Program-made: the position numbers and the translations under genes
Part shown: one piece after another, positions 1 through 8,140 of the stretch
Numbering within the stretch: position 1 is the stretch's first letter
Layout: each line of letters opens with the position of its first letter
NCBI GenBank assembly: GCA_034408895.1
Contig: JAWXCI010000046.1
Location: 1 to 25,876, forward strand
Length of the DNA stretch: 25,876 bases
From: UBA4660 sp034408895
GTDB lineage: Bacteria; Bacteroidota; Bacteroidia; Flavobacteriales_D; Sanyastnellaceae
Reading direction: 5' to 3'
The notes under the pieces: generated by a model
Seen by the model: the letters and a program-made list of their open reading frames with translations, nothing else
Told to the model about the DNA's origin: nothing
Database searches by the model: none

Positions 1-50
1 CTCTCACCAAAATACCAGTAAAATTGAAGCTTGTGTGGGTTATTTCACAG

Positions 51-230
51 CCTGACGTTTTGCAGCTACAAGAAGTTGGCGATTTCGAAGCACTAAACTT
101 TCTGCCACCACAACCCCGAAGGGCTCACGAATTCCATTGAAAATAAAACGAGCATGAGTAAAACTTGATACGAAGAACAAAACTTCATTTAACCCCTGAA
201 CCGCCAATTTCTTGTAGGTGCTGTTACCGG
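51..230. repeat. Palindromic element resembling an integron attC site
   Basis: Two arms of 20 nt, at 62-81 and 202-221, are complementary at about 18 of 20 positions (CTACAAGAAGTTGGCG facing CGCCAATTTCTTGTAG). They enclose about 120 nt. Outside them lie short boxes, CCTGAC on the left and GTTACCGG on the right. Read on the minus strand this gives TAAC, arm, spacer, complementary arm, GTCAGGC. That is the order of attC sites (R box, L box, loop, L box, R box ending GTTRRRY), with one mismatch in the last box. At about 180 nt it is longer than most attC sites. It lies downstream of the TcA fragment on that fragment's strand, where a cassette attC would be. No integrase gene is in the window. 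The palindrome is seen; the attC identity is inferred. Confidence 0.45.
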
Positions 231-290
231 TTCGTGCTTCTTATCTATCTTGACGCTGCCTGACTATGTTGTATTGTCTTGGTGCGCTGG

Positions 291-356
291 CTTGGTAGCT
301 CTTTTGCATTTTTGTCAGGTCTTGTGCGACAGGAAAAATGCAAATGTGCTACCAAG
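291..356. repeat. 66-nt imperfect palindrome (large hairpin)
   Basis: CTTGGTAGC at 291-299 pairs with GCTACCAAG at 348-356. After a 3-nt mismatch, TTTGCATTTTT pairs with AAAAATGCAAA, leaving a loop of about 20 nt. There is no T-tract on either side, so it is not a typical intrinsic terminator, although it sits only 28 nt past the stop of the TcA fragment. It may be part of the same mobile or cassette unit as the palindrome at 51-230. Confidence 0.65.
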
Positions 357-384
357 TGTGTGATTGGGAATTGGTTCCAACGCA

Positions 385-1518
385 TTAAAACTTATATTTA
401 ACCACAATAATTAAATCTTTTAGTTTGGCATATTCTGTTGCACTTAAAGCCAAAGTATAAGGAATATCCAATTTAAAAATTCCTTGAACCTCTTTCATGC
501 ATAAATCCGTATTGGTTATTTGAGTAAGCAAAACCGGATTGCTTTCAATACTTATTTTCACAGTATTAGTGCTGGTTTTTGCAATAAAAATCACATTCTC
601 AATTGTAGCTTTTAAGCTTTGAGCAATATATGGCAATCTGGAGGTTTCAATTTTGAATTCAATTGGGCCTTTTTTCAACAAGTTCCATTCATTCGGCATA
701 TCATGTTTTATGTCAATAGCAAGATGCAAGCCTTCTTGTTTAAGGCCTTGTTGAATCTGATCTAATTTGCCTTTGAGGGCCGTGTTGATAGCTTCTTTGA
801 GTATGGCCCCGCCTTCTCTTGCGGTATATTTCACATGCATTATCACATCAGATATACTGTTGTAATCAAACTGCCTTATTTCTATTGGTAATTCCAAACG
901 CCATGAACTGTCTGCGCCACTTCCTTCAAAGGGCAGGTAACATTCATCTCTGAAATTCAGTTCAAACATACCGCTGTCGTTTTGACCATGACTTGTAGCT
1001 ATGGATTGTATGGCTCCAAAAGTCCTAACAATCTCATCCTCTGTTGGATTCAATTTTGCTTTCTTTGCATAAGAACTTTTCAGTAAAAACAACTGTGCAC
1101 TTACTGAAGTATAAGGCCCTACAATGCAAGGGATACTTATACTCACCGATTTTATTCTTCTAAAATAATGACTTGGAAAATCCATGCTATACAATACTTC
1201 AGGAATTTCAAAATCTGCAATACCGGTTGATCTCAATTTTATCAATGCCAATGGATCTAATTGCGCTAAGGAAATATGTTTTGTAATTTCATACTCCCGC
1301 TTGTTTTGATCCATGTAGGCTTTTTCCAATTGTTTTAATTGCAGATAAAGTTTTTCTCCGGATAATAAACCTTTGCGAAAACTATCCCAACTGCCAAACT
1401 GGATAAAATCAGATTGTTTAATGCCTAATTCATATTTATAGGTTTTCTCTGCTTTTTTGGCAAGGTCAAAAGCCAATTGATAACATTGAAAATAAAGTGT
1501 AGCTATTTCTCCTTGCAT
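385..1518 (-). CDS. Orphan C-terminal TcB-binding domain of a Tc-toxin A subunit (fragment)
   Basis: The 377 residues match only the C-terminal end of TcA proteins (TcdA/TcaB class, normally over 1,000 and often about 2,500 residues). Residues 1-80 are the helical stretch leading into the domain. Family-typical segments follow: NKREYEITKHISLAQLDPLA, FPSHYFRRIKSVSISIPC, FGAIQSIATS with GQNDSG, ELNFRDECYLPFEG, and ISDVIMHVKYTAREGG. In a full TcA this domain contacts the TcB-TcC cocoon; the pore, neuraminidase-like and receptor-binding parts are absent. The ATG is probably an internal Met. The codon before it is Trp, which I recall preceding this Met in full TcA proteins, and an in-frame TGA lies about 12 codons upstream. 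I therefore read it as a truncated copy, although stand-alone TcA-related proteins are also annotated in Bacteroidota. No TcB or TcC gene is in the window. Confidence 0.8.
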   Translation of the reverse strand: MQGEIATLYFQCYQLAFDLAKKAEKTYKYELGIKQSDFIQFGSWDSFRKGLLSGEKLYLQLKQLEKAYMDQNKREYEITKHISLAQLDPLALIKLRSTGIADFEIPEVLYSMDFPSHYFRRIKSVSISIPCIVGPYTSVSAQLFLLKSSYAKKAKLNPTEDEIVRTFGAIQSIATSHGQNDSGMFELNFRDECYLPFEGSGADSSWRLELPIEIRQFDYNSISDVIMHVKYTAREGGAILKEAINTALKGKLDQIQQGLKQEGLHLAIDIKHDMPNEWNLLKKGPIEFKIETSRLPYIAQSLKATIENVIFIAKTSTNTVKISIESNPVLLTQITNTDLCMKEVQGIFKLDIPYTLALSATEYAKLKDLIIVVKYKF

Positions 1519-1689
1519 CCAGGTATTATTACGGGAAATGCAGTTTGAGGCTCACGGACCATAACTCAATGCTGACAAGGCATTGCGGCCCTTTTTGACC
1601 ATTATACATTTCGATCGCCCTGGTCAGGCACTTGATTTCGCCTGTCGTTTTTCCCTACCATTCGCCAAAATCAATTTATAACCCCACTC

Positions 1690-1769
1690 GAGGTTGTCTC
1701 AACAGCACCTGAAAAAAATATCTCATCCCGAAGCATCGGGATGAGATTTATTGCATTGGAGACCGCCTC
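1690..1769 (-). repeat. MITE-like nested palindrome, copy 1
   Basis: The outer arms GAGGTTGTCTCAA and TTGGAGACCGCCTC are inverted repeats with a few mismatches. The centre is a 12-bp stem, ATCTCATCCCGA with TCGGGATGAGAT, around an AGCA loop. The reverse complement aligns with 5657-5731 over almost its full length, including the shared blocks GCAATAAATCTCATCCCG and TTTTCAGGT. It is therefore a dispersed element in opposite orientation to copy 2. Confidence 0.75.
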
Positions 1770-1811
1770 CCTGATCTGCAAGTCTGCGGACTGGTTCACT
1801 GCCTGAAAAAC

Positions 1812-1850
1812 AAAGAGGCCGTCTCTTTTGGAGACGGCCTCTTTTCTTTT
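1812..1850. terminator. Strong bidirectional intrinsic terminator
   Basis: GAGGCCGTCTC (1815-1825) pairs perfectly with GAGACGGCCTC (1831-1841) across a 5-nt loop. The stem is flanked by AAA and TTTTCTTTT, so both strands end in a U-rich tail. It lies 25 nt past the stop of the minus-strand protease and probably ends that transcript. Confidence 0.9.
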
Positions 1851-1874
1851 AAAGAATCATTTAAATCACCATGT

Positions 1875-4800
1875 TCATGGGCAAATAGTACCAAACACGG
1901 ACATGAACAGAAGCAGGTCAGCTGTGTTTACCACTCCGTTGCCATCAAGGTCATATTGGCCGCAAGCACTTGGGCAGCCGAAAGTGGCCATCAGGAGAAG
2001 TAAATCCCCTGTGTTCACCACTCCGTTGTTGTCAAAATCACCAAGGCAACTGTAGTTACAGGAACCATCATCGCAGGTGGCTAGCGAATCATAATTCCCA
2101 GCAGCCGGATCAATACAACCATATACCGGAGAACCAACTGTGAACGAAACCGTGGCATTTGCTCCACCACTCATCGCGCCTTCATTGGCACCGTTCAGTG
2201 TCCAGCCCACTTCGCTGGGGAACGAACCACCGGTTACTTCCATAGTATAACAACCATCGTCAAGGCAGATGGCATTTACATCCGATGTGGAGAAACCATT
2301 GTCCATTGTTCCGGAGGTTACCAGATTTCCAAATGCATCATACACATTATATACTGCACTGTTCCATCCGTCACCGTAACTATCCGTCATGTCTATGCTG
2401 AGGCAATTGTTAAGGCAAAAAACACAGGAGCCCTCATCGCAGTTTGCCAGCGGATTGTAGTTGCAGGCAAAAAAGTTAAGACAACCGTTAATGATATTGC
2501 CTACAGTGAATGAAATGGCGACATTTGCTCCACCACTAAAGGCACCTTCATTGGCACCGTTCAGTGTCCAGCCCACTTCGCTGGGGAACGAACCACCGGT
2601 TACTTCCATAGTGTAACAACCAGCGTCAAGGCAAATAGGGTTTACATCCAGGGAACCGTCTGCACCATCCATTGTTCCATTGGCTACGAGGTTTCCAAAA
2701 GCGTCATATACCAGGTAAGAAGCACCGTTCCAATTGTCACCGAAAGCGTCTGTCATGGTAATAGCGAGGCAGAAGTTCGGGCAATAGACGCAGGAGCCGT
2801 CCTCACAATTGGCGGTAAAATCAAAGTTACAGGCATTAGGATCAGTACAAGCAAATGTGCCTATGGGTGTAGCACAGTACCCACAACTGGGATTCACCGC
2901 AGCGGAGTTGGCGCAAATGCTATCCCAGAATACATTGCAGCAGAAGGAATCGCTGGCGCAAACCGATGCGGCACAAGGGCCACCCAGGTCAGTATAATCT
3001 GTTCCATCGCAATAACCAAATTGCCCTGCTGTACAGAAAACGCAGGAGCCATCATCACAAACCGCAGAAGGATTGTAATTGGCAGCAGCAGAATGGGTAC
3101 AACCAAAAATTCCAATGGGCGTTAGGCAGTAAGCACAATTGCCATCCGATGCAGCTTCACTGGCACAAATGCTATCCCAAAAAGTGGTGCAGCAAAATGA
3201 ATCATAACTGCAAACAGAGTTGGCACAGGCTCCTCCTGGTTCTGAATATCCCGAAGCATCACAATAGCCACTTGCGGGAGCACAGAAAAGGCAGGAACCA
3301 TCATCGCAACTGGCAGCAGGATCGTAGTTGGCAGCAGCGGGGTGGTTACAACCAAAAATGCCTATGGGTGTTAAGCAATACGTGCAGTTGGAGTCGTTAG
3401 CCGCTTCGCTGGCGCAAATGCTATCCCAAAAAGTGTCGCAGCAAAATGAATCATAACTGCACACTGAGGTGGCACAGTCTCCACCTGGTTCAGAATAACC
3501 TGATGCATCACAATACCCGGTTGCCGGAGAGCAAAATACGCAGGAGCCATCATCGCAATTGGCAGCAGCGTTGTAGTTGGCGGCAGTAGAGTTGGTACAG
3601 CCAATTACTACTGTTCCCATGTTGAATGAAATGGTGGTATTCGCACCGCCTGACAAAGGGCCGCCATTTACACCTACCAGTGTCCAGCCCACTTCGCTGG
3701 GAAATGTACCACCGGTAACTTCAAATGTAAAACAGCCATCGCCCAGGCAATGAGAGTTAGAACCTGAACCTACGTTTGCAAGGCTCCCGCTGGCCACCAG
3801 TGTTCCTATTGAATTATAGATGTTGTAAACGGCACCGTTCCATCCGTCACCAAAGGAATCCGTCATATCCACATCGAAACAACCCGGTGCCGGGCCGCAT
3901 TGTGCAATAAGCAGGTTCAGGGAATTGTTCACATTGAGGCGGCCGTTGGTGGCTACATCGCCAACAAGATCTGCCACTACATCCACTCCGTTAAAAATTG
4001 CATCTCTTATTAGTAGGGCTGTAGCTCCGGGACTTGCAATACCATCTGCACCAAAATTGGCGCATGGCAACGAATACATTAGAGCGACTGCACCTGCCAC
4101 GCACGGTGTGGCGAAACTTGTTCCGCTTTGAAAAGAATAGCCAGCCAGGTTGGGTATCCAAACGGATTCGCCAGGTGCACCAAGGTCAACCCGAACGGGG
4201 CCGAAACCTGAGAAAGTCCGCACATCATTGCTGTTAGTAGCAGTAACTGAAATCATGTATCCGCTTGAGCATCCTGTAGGCATATCTCCAACTACATCCA
4301 CGTTCACATTATTATTAGTGGTAGCACAAACACTGAGAATACCAGCAGCGCCCATGGTGTTGTAAAATGCACACCATACCGGGAATGAAGCGGGGTTGGC
4401 ATTATCAATACCCCATGAAGAACTTGTTACTGTGACAAACGCACCCAAGGCTCCACCCGTGTTGTTGTACTGCACGCGCATGTCATAAGGATAATCGTAA
4501 CATGCAATTACGTTGGCTTCGGTAGCACCTCCTGTAAATGACACAGCCATGAGGTCAGTATTCCAGCACACTCCTGCCCCACCGTTACCATTGTTGGCGG
4601 TGGCACCCATCATACCCATGCAGGCAGTGCCATGCGCGGCTGAGGGAATATTGTCGTTGTTGCCGGTAGAGTTCCATCCGTCAAAATCATCAATGCGGCC
4701 ATTGCCATCATCATCAATTCCGTTGTTGTTTACTTCATGTGAGTTGGTCCAGTGGTTGGCAATGAGATCAGCGTGAGCCCAATTTATTCCGCCAGACTCG

Positions 4801-5255
4801 GTGATAGCTGCCACAATGTTGTGACCATCACCGGTGTTGCCGCCCGTGGTCGTGTTCCATGCAAGATCACTGTCAATGTCATTGTCCGATGGATCAATGT
4901 GGTGCCACTGCGAACCGAATTGAGGATCGGTGGGCACCGCCCTCATTTCCACCAAATGGTTAAACTGCGCGGCAAGCACTTCAGGAATTTCCTGCACCCT
5001 GCGAAGCAATTCGTACTGGTCAAATGTGGTTGGATCGAAATGAAAGAGGTAGATGCCCGCACCTTTACTCAATGGCTGAACCATTTCCATCTTGGTACTG
5101 ATTCCGTTTACAACCTTAGTCTTTTCAAGTAGGGATTGTGGTGTACCGGCTGGTGCGAACATCACAATCAGGTCGCCATCAACAAATGGTGTTTCCTGTG
5201 CAGAACTAGCCAGGGCAGCAATGCAGCCAAGGCATACAAATAAAAATTTTTTCAT
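1875..5255 (-). CDS. Secreted S8 (subtilisin-like) protease with Cys-rich repeats and C-terminal dockerin-like domain
   Basis: The protein has 1126 residues and a Sec signal peptide at about 1-19, ending ASSAQ. A propeptide-like region (about 25-105) precedes the S8 domain (about 115-400). His208 (AAHGTAC) and Ser380 (SGTSFATP) are clear, but the usual DTG/DSG Asp site reads AAITESGG at 149-156, so the canonical Asp is missing. From 455 on there are three repeat types. Three beta modules of about 90 residues start D-M-T-D-S-F-G-D-G-W-N (459-548, 828-919, 950-1041). Six short Ca-binding-like units follow GCxxxxAxNYxxxAxCDDGSC. Three Cys-rich units of about 60 residues contain SFCC and FWDSIC (575-635, 659-718, 741-800). 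The last 55 residues form two dockerin-like Ca loops (DFDNNGVVNTGD, DLDGNGVVNTAD). No T9SS sorting domain ends the protein. It probably acts outside the cell; the substrate is unknown. Confidence 0.88.
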   Translation of the reverse strand: MKKFLFVCLGCIAALASSAQETPFVDGDLIVMFAPAGTPQSLLEKTKVVNGISTKMEMVQPLSKGAGIYLFHFDPTTFDQYELLRRVQEIPEVLAAQFNHLVEMRAVPTDPQFGSQWHHIDPSDNDIDSDLAWNTTTGGNTGDGHNIVAAITESGGINWAHADLIANHWTNSHEVNNNGIDDDGNGRIDDFDGWNSTGNNDNIPSAAHGTACMGMMGATANNGNGGAGVCWNTDLMAVSFTGGATEANVIACYDYPYDMRVQYNNTGGALGAFVTVTSSSWGIDNANPASFPVWCAFYNTMGAAGILSVCATTNNNVNVDVVGDMPTGCSSGYMISVTATNSNDVRTFSGFGPVRVDLGAPGESVWIPNLAGYSFQSGTSFATPCVAGAVALMYSLPCANFGADGIASPGATALLIRDAIFNGVDVVADLVGDVATNGRLNVNNSLNLLIAQCGPAPGCFDVDMTDSFGDGWNGAVYNIYNSIGTLVASGSLANVGSGSNSHCLGDGCFTFEVTGGTFPSEVGWTLVGVNGGPLSGGANTTISFNMGTVVIGCTNSTAANYNAAANCDDGSCVFCSPATGYCDASGYSEPGGDCATSVCSYDSFCCDTFWDSICASEAANDSNCTYCLTPIGIFGCNHPAAANYDPAASCDDGSCLFCAPASGYCDASGYSEPGGACANSVCSYDSFCCTTFWDSICASEAASDGNCAYCLTPIGIFGCTHSAAANYNPSAVCDDGSCVFCTAGQFGYCDGTDYTDLGGPCAASVCASDSFCCNVFWDSICANSAAVNPSCGYCATPIGTFACTDPNACNFDFTANCEDGSCVYCPNFCLAITMTDAFGDNWNGASYLVYDAFGNLVANGTMDGADGSLDVNPICLDAGCYTMEVTGGSFPSEVGWTLNGANEGAFSGGANVAISFTVGNIINGCLNFFACNYNPLANCDEGSCVFCLNNCLSIDMTDSYGDGWNSAVYNVYDAFGNLVTSGTMDNGFSTSDVNAICLDDGCYTMEVTGGSFPSEVGWTLNGANEGAMSGGANATVSFTVGSPVYGCIDPAAGNYDSLATCDDGSCNYSCLGDFDNNGVVNTGDLLLLMATFGCPSACGQYDLDGNGVVNTADLLLFMSVFGTICP
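2853..3530 (-). repeat. Three in-frame Cys-rich repeats inside the protease gene
   Basis: This region encodes residues 576-801. Three tandem units of about 250 nt each combine a Cys-rich block (GYCDASGYSEPGG, VCSYDSFCC, FWDSICASEAA) with the following GC..AANY..CDDGSC block. Units 1 and 2 are close to each other at DNA level and unit 3 is more diverged, which suggests recent duplication. Confidence 0.8.
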
Positions 5256-5287
5256 GGTAGTAAGATTTGATATTGGTTAGAAAGTGG

Positions 5288-5318
5288 CGAATTTATCATT
5301 TCCCAACGTACATTCCAA
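5288..5318 (-). promoter_or_regulatory. Bacteroidota-type promoter of the S8 protease gene
   Basis: On the minus strand a TTG (5316-5318) is followed after 20 nt by TAAATTCG (5288-5295). This fits the -33 TTG and -7 TAnnTTTG arrangement of Bacteroidota, with C for T in the last triplet. The leader to the ATG would be about 25-30 nt. Confidence 0.55.
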
Positions 5319-5656
5319 GAGTCATCCTTTTCTTATTAGCAAGATGACAATCCTTTCAACCTGCTCTCTTCTTTACATTTTTGGATGAGTGATTTTGGTT
5401 GTTGGTTATAAACAACTCCTTTTATTTATCCCGCACTGCGCATTAGATTTTTTACAATGGAAAATGTTTGCGGGATTTGGGTTTATCGTAAAAGAGCCAT
5501 GAACGAAAAACGTCAATCCGAATAAGCTACGGCCTCAAAAGCAATACATATCATGAACCCCGTTTCGAATCGAAGATATCATCAAGGCGAACCAGCTCAG
5601 CATGGTAATCCTTTTTTTGTTCTGATGGGTTTGATATTTATAATTCAAAGAAAGTC
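5296..5656. other. Gene-free gap upstream of uvrD
   Basis: I see no convincing gene here. A decayed partial copy of the MITE-like repeat lies at about 5532-5552 (CTCAAAAGCAATACATATCAT against CTCAAAAGCAATAAATCTCAT in copy 2). The complete copy follows directly at 5657. Confidence 0.5.
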
Positions 5657-5731
5657 GAGGCTTTCTCAAAAGCAATAAATCTCATCCCGCAGCATCGGGA
5701 TGAAATATTCTTTTCAGGTTTGAGACAGCCT
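5657..5731 (+). repeat. MITE-like nested palindrome, copy 2
   Basis: The outer arms AGGCTTTCTCAAA (5658-5670) and TTTGAGACAGCCT (5719-5731) are complementary at 12 of 13 positions. The inner hairpin is CATCCCG, a 6-nt loop, then CGGGATG. It is the inverted relative of 1690-1769. Terminal GGCTGTCTCAAA motifs resemble ends of some insertion sequences, so a non-autonomous IS derivative is likely. It has no coding capacity. Confidence 0.75.
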
Positions 5732-5766
5732 TTATTGAGTTTTGCTTTTTGCCAATACGCCACACC

Positions 5767-5774
5767 TACCTTCG
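5767..5774 (+). promoter_or_regulatory. -7 box of uvrD, 5 nt before the start codon
   Basis: TACCTTCG matches TAnnTTTG with one change and ends 5 nt before the GTG start. A TTTTG about 22 nt upstream could be the -33 element. Transcription would begin at or next to the start codon, implying a leaderless mRNA. Confidence 0.5.
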
Positions 5775-5779
5775 CCCCC

Positions 5780-8104
5780 GTGAATTTTCTTGAAGAACTG
5801 AACCCCCCCCAACGTGCGGCAGCATCGCACATAAACGGCCCCATGATGGTGATAGCCGGTGCGGGTTCCGGCAAAACCCGCGCACTCACTTATCGCATAG
5901 CCAACCTTATAGAAAAAGGAGTGGATGCCTTCCACATTCTCGCCCTCACTTTTACCAATAAGGCAGCGCGCGAAATGAAAGGGCGCATAGGCAAACTGGT
6001 GGGCGAGCAGGAAGCGCGAAACATCTGGATGGGAACATTCCACAGCATTTTCGCACGCATACTGCGCATAGAGTGCGACAAACTCAACTACCCCCGCAAT
6101 TTCTCCATTTACGATACAGCAGATTCCAAAAACCTGCTGCGAGATATCATAAAGGAAATGGGGCTGGATGATAAAATATACAAACCCGGAGTGGTGCATC
6201 ACCGCATATCTTCCTGCAAGAACAATTTGATTTCGGCCCGTGAATATGCCGACAGCACCGACATAGTGTCCGAAGACCACAGCACCGGCAAGCCGCGCAT
6301 GGCAGAAATTTATGCGGCTTACGACCTGCGCATGTTCAAGGCAAGCGCCATGGATTTTGACGACCTTCTGTTCAAGACCAACGTCCTCCTGCGCGATTTT
6401 CCCGATGTGCTCCACAAGTACCAGCACAAGTTCCAGTTCATATTGGTAGATGAGTATCAGGACACCAATTTTTCGCAATACCTCATCATAAAACAACTGG
6501 CAGCGGTGCATGAAAATGTGTGCGTGGTGGGGGATGATGCACAGAGCATCTATGGCTTTCGCGGAGCCAACATCCAGAACATCCTCAACTTCAGGAAAGA
6601 TTACCCGGAGTATTCATTGTATAAACTCGAACAGAATTACCGCTCCACCAAAACCATTGTGGAAGCAGCCAACAGCATTATTGCCAACAACAAGGACCAG
6701 ATACAGAAAAAAGTGTGGACACACAATGAAGATGGCCATGTAATAAAAGTCCACCGCGCGCTTTCCGATAATGATGAAGGGAATTTTGTAGCGAACCTCA
6801 TTTTTGACATCAAGCAGGAACATGGAGCCACCCCTGCCGATTTCGCCATTCTATATCGCACCAATGCACAGAGCCGCGCCTTCGAGGAAAGTTTGCGCAA
6901 GCTCAATATCCCTTACAAAATTTATGGTGGACAGAGTTTTTACCAGCGAAAGGAAATAAAGGATTTGCTGGGGTATTTCCGCCTTGCCTGCAATCCCAAC
7001 GATGAAGAATCGCTGAAGCGTATCATCAATTACCCGCGCAGGGGAATTGGCGATACCACGATACAGAAATTGGTGGTGGGTGCCAATGAAAAAAACATCA
7101 GCGTGTGGGAGATGATTCCGCGGGCCTATGAAATTGGACTCACCGGAGCGGCACTTTCCAGGGTCAATGAATTTGTGATGCTCATCCGCAACTTCCAGGT
7201 GAATCTTGAACTGAAGAATGCCTACGACATGGGTCACCAGATAGCCAGCGAAAGCGGATTGCTCAAAGACCTTTATACGGACAGAACACCGGAGGGCGTG
7301 GCGCGATACGACAACATCCAGGAATTGCTCAACGGCATGAAAGAATTCAGCGACCGCGAAGACCCTGAACATCCGGAACACATCAACACCCTCAGCGATT
7401 TCCTCATAGACGTGGCACTGCTCACCGATGCCGATAACGAAGATGAATCGGACGAAGGCAAGGTGAGCCTGATGACCATTCATGCAGCCAAGGGTCTGGA
7501 ATTTCCGTACGTGAACATTGTGGGATTGGAGGAAAATCTTTTTCCATCGCAACTATCATTGAATGACCGGGCCGACCTGGAAGAAGAGCGCAGGCTCTTT
7601 TATGTCGCACTCACCCGTGCCGAGAAGCGTGTGATATTGAGTTATGCCGACACACGCTACCGCTGGGGGCAATTGCAATACTGCGAGCCTTCGCGTTTCA
7701 TCGAGGAGATAGATGCACAGTACCTTGACATGCCCTCGCAGGAAAAACAACAACCCAAGGGTTTCGATTTCAACAGCGAGCGCAGTGGGTTTTTTGGAAA
7801 GGATGCTCCCAGGCGTAGACCATTCTCCCCTGTATCGAAACCCAATGTGCCCAGCACACACGCTGCCCCACCGCCTGGTTTCAGCCGGTTGAATGCCACA
7901 ACCTCTCCGGCAATTATGGATGAGGGGAATTATGCAACGCCAGACCAGATACAAGAAGGAGTGGAAGTGCAACATGAAAAATTTGGCAAGGGCAAAGTGC
8001 TCAAAGTGGAAGGCACTGCGCCCGATATCAAGGCCACTATTTTTTTTCCGTCAGCAGGACAAAAACAATTGCTGCTCAAATTCGCGAAATTGAGGGTGGG
8101 GTGA
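5780..8104 (+). CDS. uvrD: UvrD/PcrA-type superfamily 1 DNA helicase
   Basis: This 3'-5' helicase acts in nucleotide-excision and mismatch repair and clears stalled forks. In order from the GTG start it shows the Q motif (LNPPQRAA), Walker A GAGSGKT (27-33), DEYQDTN (motif II, about 224), GDDAQSIYGFRGA (motif III), QNYRST (motif IV), TIHAAKGLEFPYV (motif V) and FYVALTRA (motif VI). The C-terminus VEVQHEKFGKGKVLKVEG is the Tudor-like tail that in PcrA binds RNA polymerase. The length of 774 residues is normal. I chose GTG 5780 over an in-frame TTG at 5720: family members start about 6 residues before LNPPQ, a -7 box sits just upstream of the GTG, and the TTG lies inside the repeat arm. Confidence 0.95.
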   Translation: MNFLEELNPPQRAAASHINGPMMVIAGAGSGKTRALTYRIANLIEKGVDAFHILALTFTNKAAREMKGRIGKLVGEQEARNIWMGTFHSIFARILRIECDKLNYPRNFSIYDTADSKNLLRDIIKEMGLDDKIYKPGVVHHRISSCKNNLISAREYADSTDIVSEDHSTGKPRMAEIYAAYDLRMFKASAMDFDDLLFKTNVLLRDFPDVLHKYQHKFQFILVDEYQDTNFSQYLIIKQLAAVHENVCVVGDDAQSIYGFRGANIQNILNFRKDYPEYSLYKLEQNYRSTKTIVEAANSIIANNKDQIQKKVWTHNEDGHVIKVHRALSDNDEGNFVANLIFDIKQEHGATPADFAILYRTNAQSRAFEESLRKLNIPYKIYGGQSFYQRKEIKDLLGYFRLACNPNDEESLKRIINYPRRGIGDTTIQKLVVGANEKNISVWEMIPRAYEIGLTGAALSRVNEFVMLIRNFQVNLELKNAYDMGHQIASESGLLKDLYTDRTPEGVARYDNIQELLNGMKEFSDREDPEHPEHINTLSDFLIDVALLTDADNEDESDEGKVSLMTIHAAKGLEFPYVNIVGLEENLFPSQLSLNDRADLEEERRLFYVALTRAEKRVILSYADTRYRWGQLQYCEPSRFIEEIDAQYLDMPSQEKQQPKGFDFNSERSGFFGKDAPRRRPFSPVSKPNVPSTHAAPPPGFSRLNATTSPAIMDEGNYATPDQIQEGVEVQHEKFGKGKVLKVEGTAPDIKATIFFPSAGQKQLLLKFAKLRVG

Positions 8105-8122
8105 TATGCCCCATTACTTTTG
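8090..8122 (+). promoter_or_regulatory. Promoter of the toxin-antitoxin pair
   Basis: TTG at 8090-8092 and TACTTTTG at 8115-8122 are separated by 22 nt, a good fit to the Bacteroidota consensus. The -7 box ends 18 nt before the antitoxin ATG, and the -33 part overlaps the end of uvrD. Confidence 0.6.
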
Positions 8123-8140
8123 TTAAGAAAACTTTCAAAG

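Larger units (their letters stand above)
1519..1874. other. Gene-free gap with MITE-like repeat and terminator
   Basis: No convincing gene is present. The gap holds the palindromic repeat at 1690-1769 and the strong hairpin at 1812-1850, described separately. I saw no continuation of the TcA coding sequence in it in any frame. Confidence 0.6.

Noticed and set aside
1812..1850. Hairpin as part of the MITE-like repeat
   Set aside because: It lies outside the repeat boundaries, is not found at the second copy, and has U-rich tails on both strands, so it is a terminator.
2966..3604. Several open frames on both strands in the Cys-rich part of the protease gene
   Set aside because: They repeat with the period of the in-frame repeats, so they are shadows of the repeated coding sequence.
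5720..5779. Upstream TTG start of uvrD adding 20 residues
   Set aside because: The TTG lies in the arm of the palindromic repeat, the added residues match nothing in the family, and the GTG at 5780 has a promoter box immediately upstream.
5732..6511. A 259-codon open frame on the minus strand inside uvrD
   Set aside because: It is antisense to an unmistakable helicase, overlaps its Walker A region, and its translation has no recognisable motif; such frames arise from the codon bias of the real gene.
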